Part shown: positions 36,584-45,694 of the stretch, piece after piece
Numbering within the stretch: position 1 is the stretch's first letter
Layout of the letters: each line of letters begins with the position of its first letter
Source: Halomontanus rarus
Lineage (GTDB): Archaea > Halobacteriota > Halobacteria > Halobacteriales > Natrialbaceae
NCBI RefSeq assembly: GCF_029338335.1
Contig: NZ_CP119797.1
DNA length: 64,000 nucleotides
Strand: one strand, 5' to 3'
Translations under genes and position numbers: made by a program
Notes under the pieces: generated by a model
Seen by the model: the letters and a program-made list of their open reading frames with translations, nothing else
Databases searched by the model: none
What the model was told of the DNA's origin: nothing

Positions 36584-38062
36584 ATGGGAGCACCTTACGA
36601 CCCCGCCGACGAACGAACCGCCCTCGCCAGGGGGCCACATCGGCCGGCGTACCACTTCGCTCCACCGACGAACTGGCTCAACGATCCGAACGGCCTGATC
36701 CAATTCGACGGCACCTACCACCTCTTCTACCAGCACAACCCGGCGGAACCCGTCTGGGGCGACATCCACTGGGGCCACGCCCGAAGCGAAGACCTCCTCC
36801 ACTGGACGGACATGCCGATCGCGCTCGAGCCGGACGCCGCGGGCGTCGACGCGGACGGTTGTTTCTCGGGCTGTGCCGTCGACGACGGCGGCGTGCCGAC
36901 GCTCGTCTACACGGGGATCGACGGCGACCGCGCCCGGCAGTGTCTCGCGACCGGCGACGAGACGCTCCGGCAATGGGAGAAACCGTCGGTCAACCCCGTC
37001 GTCGAAACGTCGCCGCCGGGCGTCGATGCGTTCGACTTTCGCGACCCGTTCGTCTGGCGCGAGGGCGACGGCTGGTCGATGGTCGTCGGCGCGGCCACCG
37101 AGCCCGATAGCCGGGTGCTCCTGTATCGATCCTCGACCCTCCGCGAGTGGGAGTACCGGGGTGCCGTGTTCGTCGACGACCGTCCGGACGTTATGTGGGA
37201 GTGTCCGGCGTTGGTGGCGCTCGACGGTCGAGGTCGGGGTCGGGATCGGGATCGGGATCGGAACGGAAATCAGTACCTCCTGCTCGGCTCTCTCCTCCCG
37301 ACTCGAGCGGTCCGATACTACGTCGGCTCGTACGTCGACGAGCGCTTCGAGCCTCGAGCGGAGGGGGTACTCGATGCCGGCGACTTCTACGCCCCGCAGC
37401 CGTTCGTCGACGAATCGGAGCGGATCGTGCTCGTGGGCTGGGTCGAGGAGGCCAGAACCGAGGCCGCCCAGCGAGCGGCCGGCTGGTCCGGGCTGATGGC
37501 GCTCCCGCGGGAACTCTCGCTGGACGAGGACGGCCGACTCCGAACGACGCCCGTCGACGAGGTTCGCCGGTTGCGGGAACTCGAGTACGACCTGCCGGCC
37601 GTCGGCCCCGGGGACGGCACCGTCCTCGTCGATCAGCCCCGCAGCGAGACGGTCGAACTCGTCGCGGAGGTGTCCGGTACCGGCGCTGGCACGGGCACCG
37701 AGCCGAGTTCGGCATCCATCAGCGTGCTCCGCTCGCCGAACGGACTCGAGGAGACCGTCGTTCGCGTCGATCCCGACCGCGGGACGGTGACCGTCGACCG
37801 GAGTCACTCGTCCGACGATCCAGCCGTCGAAACGCACGAGCAGACGGCTCACTTCGAACCGACGGGCGATCCCGTGATGGTTCGCTGTTTCGTCGACCGA
37901 TCGGTCGTCGAAGTGTACGCCGACGGGTGGGCGTGTCTCACGAGCCGCGTTTATCCGACCCGGGCCGACAGTTCCGGTATCGCACTCTCGACGACGGGCG
38001 GGGCGTCCGTCGACGGCGGGACCGCCTGGGAACTCGCGTCCGTTTGGGACGATTTCGCGTAG
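36584..38062 (+). CDS. glycoside hydrolase family 32 (beta-fructosidase)
   Basis: A 492-residue GH32 enzyme with all three catalytic signatures: the nucleophile in NWLNDPNG (residues 26-33), the stabilising Asp in FDFRDPFVW, and the acid/base Glu in MWECPALV. The barrel is followed by the C-terminal beta-sandwich with VDRSVVEVYADG. The enzyme hydrolyses terminal fructose from sucrose, levan or inulin. No signal peptide is seen, so it is probably cytoplasmic. The start is uncertain: ATG 36584 and GTG 36539 are both in frame. I choose the ATG because the added residues resemble non-coding DNA. Within the gene a GGGATC-type simple repeat (37227-37263) encodes a Gly/Arg/Asp insert. Confidence 0.9.
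   Translation: MGAPYDPADERTALARGPHRPAYHFAPPTNWLNDPNGLIQFDGTYHLFYQHNPAEPVWGDIHWGHARSEDLLHWTDMPIALEPDAAGVDADGCFSGCAVDDGGVPTLVYTGIDGDRARQCLATGDETLRQWEKPSVNPVVETSPPGVDAFDFRDPFVWREGDGWSMVVGAATEPDSRVLLYRSSTLREWEYRGAVFVDDRPDVMWECPALVALDGRGRGRDRDRDRNGNQYLLLGSLLPTRAVRYYVGSYVDERFEPRAEGVLDAGDFYAPQPFVDESERIVLVGWVEEARTEAAQRAAGWSGLMALPRELSLDEDGRLRTTPVDEVRRLRELEYDLPAVGPGDGTVLVDQPRSETVELVAEVSGTGAGTGTEPSSASISVLRSPNGLEETVVRVDPDRGTVTVDRSHSSDDPAVETHEQTAHFEPTGDPVMVRCFVDRSVVEVYADGWACLTSRVYPTRADSSGIALSTTGGASVDGGTAWELASVWDDFA
37227..37263 (+). repeat. hexanucleotide simple repeat inside the GH32 gene
   Basis: GGTCGA/GGTCGG/GGTCGG followed by three GATCGG units encode an insert of alternating Gly-Arg and Asp-Arg (GRGRGRDRDRDRNGN) between the ECP motif and the QYLLLGS strand. 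The length is a multiple of three per unit pair, so the frame is kept. Confidence 0.75.
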
Positions 38063-38212
38063 TTCTCGCGGGCGTGGGACGCGTCGATAGCGGACCGGCT
38101 CCCGCTAGAGTCGCGATCGAGGGCTCCCGAATTTCGCTCGAGTCCACGACCGAACCCTGCGACACGGTTGCCGAAATCAAGATTTATGGCAATCTCCGAG
38201 AGCTACTGTGTC

Positions 38213-40075
38213 ATGAATCCACTCGCGGACAATCCCCTCGAAACGCGGTCGGACGCCCAGCGGGCGGTCGTCGACCTGTTCGACCCGCTCGAGGCACACT
38301 TCAGCCCCGGCCGAGCGCGGATGAAACCCGACGTACGCGGCGCTCACTTCCCCGACGCCGCCGCCGAACTCGAGGGCTTTTCCCGGCCGCTGTGGGGGCT
38401 CGTCCCGCTCGCGGCCGACGGCGACGGCGCGTTCGACGGCTGGTCGTCGTACCGAACCGGACTGGCGAACGGGGTCGATCCCGACCATCCGGAGTACTGG
38501 GGGGAGGCGCCGGACCACTCCCAGAAACACGTCGAGATGGCCGCGATCGGCCTCGGACTGGCCCTCACCCCCGAGGAACTCTGGGACCCGCTCGAGCCCT
38601 CGACTCGGGAGAACCTCGTCGAGTGGCTCTCCCAGATCAACGACGCGTCGCTCTACGGTTGCAACTGGCTGTTCTTCCGAGTCGTGGTGAACCTCGGACT
38701 GCGGGAGGTCGGTGCGGACCACGACTGGGAACTGACCCAGGAGACGCTGGACGAACTCGAGAGCTACTACCTCGAGGGCGGCTGGTACGCCGACGGGCCG
38801 GCCGGCGAGAGGCCGTGTGACTACTACATCCCCTGGGCGATGCACTTCTACGGGCTCGTCTACGCCGCCGTCGCCGGTGACGACGATCCGGAGCGGGCGG
38901 CGCGATTTCGCGACCGTGCGGCGCAGTTCGCCGCCGAGCACAGACACTGGTTCGCCGAGGACGGCGCCGGGCTCCCCTACGGCCGCAGCCTCACGTACCG
39001 CTTCGCTCAGGCCGGGTTCTGGGGCGCGCTGGCGTTCGCCGACGTCGACGTCGAGGAACACGGCTTCTCGTGGGGTGAGATCAGGGGCCTCTGGTTTCGC
39101 AACCTCCGCTGGTGGGCCGACCAGCCGATCTTCACCGACGGCGGGGTCCTCTCGATCGGCTACCGGTATCCGAGTCTGAAAGTGAGTGAGCCGTACAACT
39201 CCCCGAGTTCCCCCTACTGGGGGATGAAGGCGTTCGTCCCGCTGGCGCTTCCCGAGGACCACCCGTTCTGGCGGGCCGACGAACAACCGTTGACGGGAAC
39301 AGCCGAACTGACCGTCCAGGAGGAACCGAAGATGGTCATCTGCCGGGACGAAGAGGCGGGCCACCACTACGCGCTCACCGCCGGACAGAACAGCCACTAT
39401 CTGGAGAAGTACACCAAGTTCGCCTACTCCACGCAGTTCGGGTTCAGCGTCCGCAGCCGCGCGCCGGGGATCGGCGGCGCGGGCCACGACAGCTCCCTCG
39501 CGCTGAGCGCGGACGGCTCCACCTACCGGTCGCGATGCTCGGTTACCGACTCGAGCGTTTCCGCCGAGGGACCGACGCTCCGCTCGCGGTGGGACCCGTG
39601 GGACGACGTCACCGTCGAGACCTGGCTCGTCCCGGCCTCGCCGTGGCACGTCCGCCTCCACCGGCTGTCGACCGACCGGCACCTTCACAGCGCCGAGGGC
39701 GGGTTCCCGGTGGACAAGACCGGTGACGACCGACCGGACCGCCACACCCACGAAGAGGGCGAGGGAAGCGCACTGGTTCGGTATCCGGCGGGAACCAGCG
39801 GTCTTTGCGACCTCGAGGGGCACCGTGAAGGCAGCGTAATTACGCAGGACCCCAATACGAACCTGGTCGCTCCCCGGACGGTCGTGCCGACGTTGACCGC
39901 ATCACACGACCCCGGTACGCACTGGCTCGTCTCGGGCGTGACCGCGGCGACGGCCGACCGGGACGCCGCCTGGGATCGACCGCCGCGGCTCACGATCGAC
40001 GACGATCTGTTCGTGGTCACGGACGCCGACGGCGACGAACTGCTTCGCCATTCCCGGTCGAATTCCGACCGGTAG
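38213..40075 (+). CDS. DUF2264 domain-containing protein
   Basis: A 620-residue protein of the DUF2264 family, made of an N-terminal alpha/alpha-barrel-like half (FSRPLWGLVPL, HVEMAAIGLGLALTP, NWLFFRVVVNLGLR, CDYYIPWAMHFYGLVY, LPYGRSLTYRFAQAGFWGAL) and a beta-rich C-terminal half. The architecture resembles polysaccharide lyases and unsaturated glucuronyl hydrolases, so a sugar-polymer function is likely though not proven. I use ATG 38213 because TTTATGG at 38183-38189 looks like the TATA box for it. The ATG at 38186 lies inside that box. It is co-directional with GH32 (150-base gap). Confidence 0.8.
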   Translation: MNPLADNPLETRSDAQRAVVDLFDPLEAHFSPGRARMKPDVRGAHFPDAAAELEGFSRPLWGLVPLAADGDGAFDGWSSYRTGLANGVDPDHPEYWGEAPDHSQKHVEMAAIGLGLALTPEELWDPLEPSTRENLVEWLSQINDASLYGCNWLFFRVVVNLGLREVGADHDWELTQETLDELESYYLEGGWYADGPAGERPCDYYIPWAMHFYGLVYAAVAGDDDPERAARFRDRAAQFAAEHRHWFAEDGAGLPYGRSLTYRFAQAGFWGALAFADVDVEEHGFSWGEIRGLWFRNLRWWADQPIFTDGGVLSIGYRYPSLKVSEPYNSPSSPYWGMKAFVPLALPEDHPFWRADEQPLTGTAELTVQEEPKMVICRDEEAGHHYALTAGQNSHYLEKYTKFAYSTQFGFSVRSRAPGIGGAGHDSSLALSADGSTYRSRCSVTDSSVSAEGPTLRSRWDPWDDVTVETWLVPASPWHVRLHRLSTDRHLHSAEGGFPVDKTGDDRPDRHTHEEGEGSALVRYPAGTSGLCDLEGHREGSVITQDPNTNLVAPRTVVPTLTASHDPGTHWLVSGVTAATADRDAAWDRPPRLTIDDDLFVVTDADGDELLRHSRSNSDR

Positions 40076-40097
40076 TCCGCTTCGCATCTCTCTTTCT

Positions 40098-40167
40098 CTC
40101 GCTCTCACACTCTCGTTCTCGGCCTCACTCTCACTTTCACTCTTACTCGAACGAGAGTGAGAGCGAG
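40098..40167. terminator. inverted repeat between convergent genes
   Basis: CTCGCTCTCACACTCTCGTT(C) at 40098-40118 is mirrored by GAACGAGAGTGAGAGCGAG at 40149-40167 (one two-base slip), separated by 30 pyrimidine-rich bases. It sits between the convergent DUF2264 and epimerase genes and could end both transcripts. Confidence 0.45.
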
Positions 40168-40235
40168 GTCGACACGACAAAAAACTCGACTCGATGTCCG
40201 ATCGAACACGGATTCGAAACCGTCGGACGGCGACG

Positions 40236-40958
40236 CTACTTGTAGGCTTCGAGGTAGTCGACGCCGTTTCGGGCGGTCTCGTAGGAGTCCTGGCGCTCCT
40301 CGTGCTCGTAGATCAGCCACTCCATCCCGTTTTCCGCCGCGACGTCGGCGACGGCCTCGATATCGAGGTCGCCGGTGCCACCCTCGACGGGCTGGCCGCC
40401 CTCCTCGTAGTCTTTGACGTGGACCAGCGAGATCCGATCGGCGTGGCGCTCGAGGAAGTCGGCCGGGTCGTATCCGGCGACGCCGACCCAGCCCAGATCG
40501 GGTTCGATCTCGAGGTCGTCGGTCAGATCGATCAAGTGTTCGATCGCCGGCCGTCCGTCGACGTCGACGAACTCGTGATCGTGGTTGTGGTAGTGTAGCG
40601 TGAGGTCGTCCTCGAGTTCGTCGGCGACCGCAGAGAGCCGGTCGGCGGTCTCCTCGACGGCCTCTCGCGAGTCGAACGCCTCCGGCGGGAGGTACGGAAC
40701 GACGAGGTCCGCGACGCCGAGCGAGCGGTAGGTCTCGACCGTCCCCGAGAGGTCGTCCTCGAGGGCGTCGAGTCCGACGTGAGCGCTGGGTGCGACGACG
40801 CCACTCTCCTCGAGCGCGCTCGCAACGGCTTCGACGTCGCCGTCGATCCCCGCGAATTCGACGCCGTCGAAGCCAGCCTCGCCGACGGTTTCGACCTTGG
40901 TGGCGGTATCGTCGTCGACCGCATCGATACTGTACAGCTGGAGTGCGATTTTGCTCAT
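40236..40958 (-). CDS. sugar phosphate isomerase/epimerase (TIM barrel)
   Basis: A 240-residue xylose isomerase-like TIM barrel, shorter than the protein at 1034. Likely metal ligands are His/Glu in LHYHNHDHEF, Asp in IEPDLGWVGVAG and His in ISLVHVKDY, with a final Glu in WLIYEHEE. The start MSKIALQLYSID matches the first strand of the family. The reaction is probably ketose or inositol-type isomerisation. It stands at the 3' side of the GH32/DUF2264 unit on the opposite strand. Confidence 0.88.
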   Translation of the reverse strand: MSKIALQLYSIDAVDDDTATKVETVGEAGFDGVEFAGIDGDVEAVASALEESGVVAPSAHVGLDALEDDLSGTVETYRSLGVADLVVPYLPPEAFDSREAVEETADRLSAVADELEDDLTLHYHNHDHEFVDVDGRPAIEHLIDLTDDLEIEPDLGWVGVAGYDPADFLERHADRISLVHVKDYEEGGQPVEGGTGDLDIEAVADVAAENGMEWLIYEHEERQDSYETARNGVDYLEAYK

Positions 40959-41125
40959 ACCTCGAGAGGCGGAGCCAGCGGCTTAACTGTGTGGGATCTG
41001 ACCGTTCTTTCCGCTTCGGCCGCCTCGGGGTGTGGCCTCGACCCGACCGTTCCCGGTCTCGAGTCGCTCGAGTTGTACCGGGTCTCCGGGATCAGATCTC
41101 GTGTCTCGACCTTTGGACCTCGAAC

Positions 41126-41419
41126 TCAGGAGACGTCCGGCGCTTCGTCGTCGGTCCGCCCGGGAAGCTCGAGTTCAATCTCGAGTTCCGGCTCTCCCAT
41201 CCCGTCGAAGTCGATCTCGAGTTCGATCGGTTCGCCGAACGCGAACGGGAGTTCCCACTCGTCGCCGGTGATCGTGAGTTCCTCCCCGTCGCGGAGCTGT
41301 TCGCCGAGCTGGATCAGGAACTCGCCGGCCTCGCTCGCGTCGAGGCGGTACTCCTGCTCGAAGTTCCGTCCGGATCGAATGGTCGTTCGGTCGTCGGCAT
41401 CTGCGGGGTCCTCGGACAT
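41126..41419 (-). CDS. amphi-Trp domain protein
   Basis: A 97-residue small acidic protein with the amphi-Trp pattern common in haloarchaea: an N-terminal FEQEYRLDASEAGEFLIQLG segment, then LTITGDEWELPFAFGEPIEL and a run of alternating charged/hydrophobic strands. It has no enzyme motif. Its molecular role is unknown. Confidence 0.8.
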   Translation of the reverse strand: MSEDPADADDRTTIRSGRNFEQEYRLDASEAGEFLIQLGEQLRDGEELTITGDEWELPFAFGEPIELEIDFDGMGEPELEIELELPGRTDDEAPDVS

Positions 41420-41554
41420 GGGAGGCTAGTACCGTGTCCACGGACGAAAACCCGTCGGGACGTACTGCCGCCGGGGTGATCGTTCGACTTTCCCTATCGA
41501 CCTTCGAACACCCGTACTACCGCATCGAGCGCCGTCACAACCGCTCGGTGGCGG

Positions 41555-41905
41555 TCACGCGAACGGCACCCCGATCGTCTCGTAGGTCACGAACCCGAGC
41601 GCGGCGAGGACGGACAGGACGAGTAGCGTGACGAGCCAGGCGATCAGGGCGATTTTCGACGCGTCGGCCCAGCCGCCCGGATACCGTCTGTTCACCAGCC
41701 AGGTGTAGACGAACAACACGAGTAGCTGACCGAGCAGCGGAATCCATCCGAAGAGCGCTCCACCGACGATCCAGACGACGGCACCGATCAACCCCGTTAC
41801 GATCGCGTGAACCGGATCCTTCTCGCCGACGACGAGCCGGGCACCCGCGTAAATCTCCAGCCCGCCGGTCAGGAGGCTGACGACGAAGAGGGTGACGAAG
41901 ACCAC
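41555..41905 (-). CDS. small integral membrane protein
   Basis: A 116-residue protein with four predicted membrane segments (start VTLFVVSLLTGGLEIYAGA; AIVTGLIGAVVWIVGGAL; IPLLGQLLVLFVYTWLV; IALIAWLVTLLVLSVLAALG). A short charged loop with RRYPGGW lies between segments 3 and 4. Similar small membrane proteins are common in haloarchaea; no function is known. Confidence 0.75.
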   Translation of the reverse strand: MVFVTLFVVSLLTGGLEIYAGARLVVGEKDPVHAIVTGLIGAVVWIVGGALFGWIPLLGQLLVLFVYTWLVNRRYPGGWADASKIALIAWLVTLLVLSVLAALGFVTYETIGVPFA

Positions 41906-41968
41906 GGGTAGTCTTTCCTCTTCGAGACGGTGGGCGCTTGCGCACGCGGCGACGGCGGTCGAGCCGGA

Positions 41969-43063
41969 CTATCGACCGACGGTCTGGCGCAGCGACGACC
42001 GTGACCGCCGCGAGCCGGCCTCCTCGTCAGTATCGCTCGTGTCTTTCTCTCGTCCGCGTATCGCCCTGTACCCCGCGTACAGTGCGGCCGCCGCCACCCC
42101 GGCAACGACCGTGTTCGATATCCGTCCCTGTCGAATCCTCGTGTAGAGACTCGACTCGGCGACGTGTCCCTCGTAGCCGCCCCGCTCTTCGAGTTCCCCG
42201 GCGGGCTCGTCGAGACCGTGCTCCTCGCGCGGCTGTGGCGGTCTATCTTTTCGCTGCTGGCGGGCGAAGACCGTCTCCATGATCGTGTCCATCAGACTCG
42301 AGGCGGTGCGGCCCAGCAGGACCATATTCTTGCCGCCGGCGCCGACGGTCACCTCGCGTTCGGGGTGTTCCGCGGCGTGGAGGATCGTTCGGGCGACCGT
42401 CTCCGGTGCGTAGACCGGCGGCGGGAGCGTCGCCTCGTCGTCCATGTAATTCTTCGCGTGCTCCGGGTACGGCGTGTCGATCGCGCTCGGTTTGACGAGC
42501 GTCACGGAGACCGGCGCACCCTCGTCTTCCAGTTCCATGCGGAGGGCGTCGGTGAAGCCCTTGACGGCGTGTTTGGACGCCGAGTAGCTTCCCTGTTCGA
42601 TCATGGCGCGATCGGAGACGATACTCCCGATGTTGACGATCGTGCCGTCCCGGTCGGTCTCTTTGAAGTGCGCGGCGGCCTCGAGCGAGCCGTACAACAG
42701 CCCCCAGACGTTGGTGTCGAACTGCTGGCGCATCTCCTCGACCGGAATTTCGTCCAGTTTCCCGTAAATGGAGACGGCCGCGCCGTTGACCCACGTGTCG
42801 AACCCGCCGTAGGCGTCCTGTGCCACCTGCGCGATCTCGCGGACGTCCTCCCGGTCGCTCACGTCGGCGACGACGTACTCCGCGTCGCCGCCCTCGGCCC
42901 TGATCTCGTCGGTCAACTCTCGTAACGCGTCCTCGCTCCGGGCGGCGACGACGACGTTCGCGCCGCGGTCGGCGGCCATCCGCGCGGTCGTGAGCCCGAT
43001 GCCCGACGACGCGCCGGTGATCACGATTATCTGGTCCTCGACGTTCTTCTGCTTTACACTCAT
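41969..43063 (-). CDS. SDR family oxidoreductase with C-terminal membrane segment
   Basis: A 364-residue short-chain dehydrogenase. The cofactor motif is ITGASSGIGLTTA, followed by WVNGAAVSIYG in place of NNAG. The catalytic Ser is in VNIGSIVSDRA and the YxxxK is SYSASKHAVKGF. Beyond the 250-residue SDR core is a 110-residue tail: a charged, Gln/Arg/Glu-rich linker, a short hydrophobic helix (TVVAGVAAAALYAGYRAI) and a basic end. This layout suits a membrane-attached SDR. The Arg in VVAARSED suggests NADP. Confidence 0.88.
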   Translation of the reverse strand: MSVKQKNVEDQIIVITGASSGIGLTTARMAADRGANVVVAARSEDALRELTDEIRAEGGDAEYVVADVSDREDVREIAQVAQDAYGGFDTWVNGAAVSIYGKLDEIPVEEMRQQFDTNVWGLLYGSLEAAAHFKETDRDGTIVNIGSIVSDRAMIEQGSYSASKHAVKGFTDALRMELEDEGAPVSVTLVKPSAIDTPYPEHAKNYMDDEATLPPPVYAPETVARTILHAAEHPEREVTVGAGGKNMVLLGRTASSLMDTIMETVFARQQRKDRPPQPREEHGLDEPAGELEERGGYEGHVAESSLYTRIRQGRISNTVVAGVAAAALYAGYRAIRGREKDTSDTDEEAGSRRSRSSLRQTVGR

Positions 43064-43183
43064 GCTCTGTGAGCCTCGATTTCGATTCCGTCCCTGTTCC
43101 CGCTCCGATCTGACGTCTCGTTTTCGCCCTCTCCGGTCGATTTCGCTCGAGACGATTCCCGCTCGCGTTCGTACTTCGAGCCC

Positions 43184-43747
43184 TCAACTCGCCGCCGCGA
43201 ACTCCTCGACGATCGCCTCGCAGAACGCCTCGAGGTCGTTCGGATCGCGACTGGTGACGACCCCGCCGTCGGTGACGACCTCTTCGTCGACCCACTCGCC
43301 GCCCGCGTTTCGGATATCGGTCTGCAGGCTGGGATAGGAGGTCACCGTCCGTCCGTCGACCGCGTCCGCTTCCACCAGCGTCCACGGCCCGTGACAGATC
43401 GCGCCGACGGGTTTGTCGCCCGCGAGGTGCCGTTGGAGTAGCTCGACGGCGTCGTCGTTCGCCCGAAGCGTATCTGCCCCGACGGTCCCGCCCGGAACGA
43501 TCAGCGCGTCGTACTCGTCCGCGGAGACCTCGGCGAACGTTTTGTCGACCTCGTAGCTCTCGCCCTCCTCGAGGTCGTCGTTCACGGTCTGTGCCTCGCC
43601 GGACTCGCCGCCGACGACGCCGACGTCGGCGCCGGCGTCGGAGACAGCCCCTTTTGGTTCGACGAACTCGACTTCCTCGGTCCCTTCCGGGGCGAGGAAG
43701 ACGCCGACCGTCGTGCCCTCGAGTGGCTGCTGTTCAGAGTCACTCAT
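43184..43747 (-). CDS. DJ-1/PfpI family protein
   Basis: A 187-residue class I glutamine amidotransferase-like protein of the PfpI/YhbO type. The nucleophile elbow Cys lies in VGAICHGPWTLVEA, followed by its His, and the Glu of APEGTEEVEF is at the N-terminus. The core strands YDALIVPGG and VTSYPSLQTDIRNAGGEWVDE are typical. Such proteins are reported as proteases or glyoxalase/deglycase-type stress enzymes; which applies cannot be read from sequence. Confidence 0.9.
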   Translation of the reverse strand: MSDSEQQPLEGTTVGVFLAPEGTEEVEFVEPKGAVSDAGADVGVVGGESGEAQTVNDDLEEGESYEVDKTFAEVSADEYDALIVPGGTVGADTLRANDDAVELLQRHLAGDKPVGAICHGPWTLVEADAVDGRTVTSYPSLQTDIRNAGGEWVDEEVVTDGGVVTSRDPNDLEAFCEAIVEEFAAAS

Positions 43748-43829
43748 CGCTATAAACTACGTCCGGAACGCAGACAAGGATTGCACTTGCCCTTGCAATA
43801 GGGGTCGATCGCGAGCGATAGTTGCCGTT

Positions 43830-45347
43830 CTATTCGGCCGCCAGCTCGGACTCGAGCACGGAGGCGGCGTTCAGCACCATCGCATCGTCGAACCGGGAAC
43901 CCACCAGCATGAGCCCAACAGGGAGCCCGTCGACGTCTCCGACCGGGACGGAGACGCCGGGATGACCGGTCCGATTGAACGGCGTCGTATTGTCGACGAC
44001 GTCGGACTGGCGCATGCGGTCGTACTGGGTTCGGTCCGGCCGGTGTTCGGGAGCCGTTCCTACCGTGGTGGGCATGGCGAGCAGGTCGTACTTCTCGAGT
44101 GCCGCGTCGTAGCGCTCGGTGAGTTCTACGACGAGATTCATGCCGTGGGCGTAGTGCCGCGAGTGGTATTCGCTGTTCGTGTACGCGCCCATGAGCAGCA
44201 GTAGTTTGAGCACGGCGGGGAAGTCGTCGCTCTGGGCCCGCCGAAACTTTCCGAACGATTCGATCCACGACAGGTTGTACCAGGCCTCCCAGCCGTGTCC
44301 GAGTCCCTCGCCGGTTATCGCGTCCAGCAGTCCCTCCGATGTACAGACCGAGTGGATGTCGCCCGCGTCGGCGTGCATCGGTACGGAGACCTCCTCGACC
44401 GATCCAGCCTCGTTCCCGAGGAGGTCGATAGCGTCTCTCGATCGTTCCAGAACGGGCTCCTCAGAATGTGGCCGTTCGAATCCCTCCTTCAGGACGCCGA
44501 TCGAGAGATCGCCGATATCGCCGTCCAGTGCGTCCTCGTAGCGTTCGACGGGAACCGGCGCGTGCGATCGCAGGTCTCGTTCGTTGCTGCCGGCGATCGC
44601 CGACAGGACGCGTGCGACGCTCTCGACGTCGGGACCCATCGGACCGGGGTGGTCGATCGCGTGTTCGATCCCGATACAACCGGTGTAGGGGACGAGTTCG
44701 TACGTCGGCTTGTGGCCGACGATCCCGCAGAATGCCACGGGGATCCGGACGCTGCCACCCTGATCGGAGCCGATCGCGGCGTCCGCGTCACCGGTCGCGA
44801 CTGCGACCGCACTGCCGCCGCTCGAGCCGCCCGCGAGATAGTCCTCGTCGTGGGGGTTCAGTATCGGTCCGAACGCGCTGTGGCCCGTCTTCGTCATCGC
44901 CATGTCGTCCATGTTCGTCTTGCCGACGATATCCGCACCCGCCTCGAGCAGGCGCGTAACGACGGTCGCGTCGCGGTTCGGCACGTAGCCTTCGACGACC
45001 TGTGAGCCGCAGGTCATCTCGACGCCGGCGACGCAGACGTTGTCCTTGATCGCGATGTCCCAGCCGTCGAGGTCCCCTTCATCGTCGCCGCCGACGTGAC
45101 ACGCCGTCATCCACGCGTTGTGTGGATCCGCGTCGCTTGGGACCCGTTTCCCCGAACTCCGTTCGCGGTTCTCGGTCCCACCCAGTCGCGGCTCCGGATC
45201 GTAGGACATGACCGTCTCGTAGGCCTCGAGTCGCCGTTCGGCCATCTCCGCGAAGAACTCGAGTTCCTCGTCGGTGAGCTCGAGGAACAGTCCCTTCTCG
45301 AGTTCGCGTAAGGCGGCTTTCGTGGGTGGTCTGACCGACATGGCCAT
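43830..45347 (-). CDS. amidase (amidase signature family)
   Basis: A 505-residue amidase-signature enzyme with the Ser-cisSer-Lys triad: Lys in GWDIAIKDNVCVAG, the Gly/Ser loop YLAGGSSGGSAVAVATG, and Ser in GSDQGGSVRIPVAFCG. A C-terminal PFNRTGHPGVSVPVG completes the family pattern. I start at ATG 45347 (MAMSVRPPT), because TATA-like CTTGTATG at about 45380-45388 is 33-40 bases upstream. The open frame to 45434 has no such support. ATG 45341 is equally possible. It hydrolyses a small amide; it is not linked to a GatCAB-type operon. Confidence 0.88.
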   Translation of the reverse strand: MAMSVRPPTKAALRELEKGLFLELTDEELEFFAEMAERRLEAYETVMSYDPEPRLGGTENRERSSGKRVPSDADPHNAWMTACHVGGDDEGDLDGWDIAIKDNVCVAGVEMTCGSQVVEGYVPNRDATVVTRLLEAGADIVGKTNMDDMAMTKTGHSAFGPILNPHDEDYLAGGSSGGSAVAVATGDADAAIGSDQGGSVRIPVAFCGIVGHKPTYELVPYTGCIGIEHAIDHPGPMGPDVESVARVLSAIAGSNERDLRSHAPVPVERYEDALDGDIGDLSIGVLKEGFERPHSEEPVLERSRDAIDLLGNEAGSVEEVSVPMHADAGDIHSVCTSEGLLDAITGEGLGHGWEAWYNLSWIESFGKFRRAQSDDFPAVLKLLLLMGAYTNSEYHSRHYAHGMNLVVELTERYDAALEKYDLLAMPTTVGTAPEHRPDRTQYDRMRQSDVVDNTTPFNRTGHPGVSVPVGDVDGLPVGLMLVGSRFDDAMVLNAASVLESELAAE

Positions 45348-45627
45348 ACTATCGATAACCCGTGTGAAGTGACCGGGGGTGGCACATACAAGCCCTCTCT
45401 CTTCTGCGTCGGTTCGGTTCTCCCCCGACATCACGGTGCGATCGGCGATTGCGGTCGCGTCTGAAATCGTTCCACCCGAAAAGCACGCATTCTGACCCCC
45501 TCTGCGTACTCTCGTCTCATCGCTCTCTCACCGAATTCTATATATCATCATACGATTTAGGATATCGGATTCGGCACTTCCAGCCCTCGAGCGTCCCGAA
45601 TTCGGCCACCGGCTCTGAAAACGGTTC

Positions 45628-45655
45628 ACTGTGCATAATGGGGATTATGCACAGT
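45628..45655 (+). promoter_or_regulatory. perfect 12-4-12 palindrome upstream of the integrase gene
   Basis: ACTGTGCATAAT, GGGG, ATTATGCACAGT: two perfectly complementary 12-base arms around a 4-base spacer, 28 bases in all. It is followed at 45657-45664 by a TATA-like CCTTTAGG, and the recombinase ATG lies at 45695. The site is well placed as an operator for the recombinase gene. Its total length and inverted symmetry also resemble a Xer/dif-type crossover site. Confidence 0.6.
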
Positions 45656-45694
45656 ACCTTTAGGTGGGTCGCCGCCGTACGGACGGTCGAGACG

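Noticed and set aside
38177..39823. Minus-strand frame of 548 codons within the DUF2264 gene
   Set aside because: Shadow of a well-supported gene; no recognisable motif.
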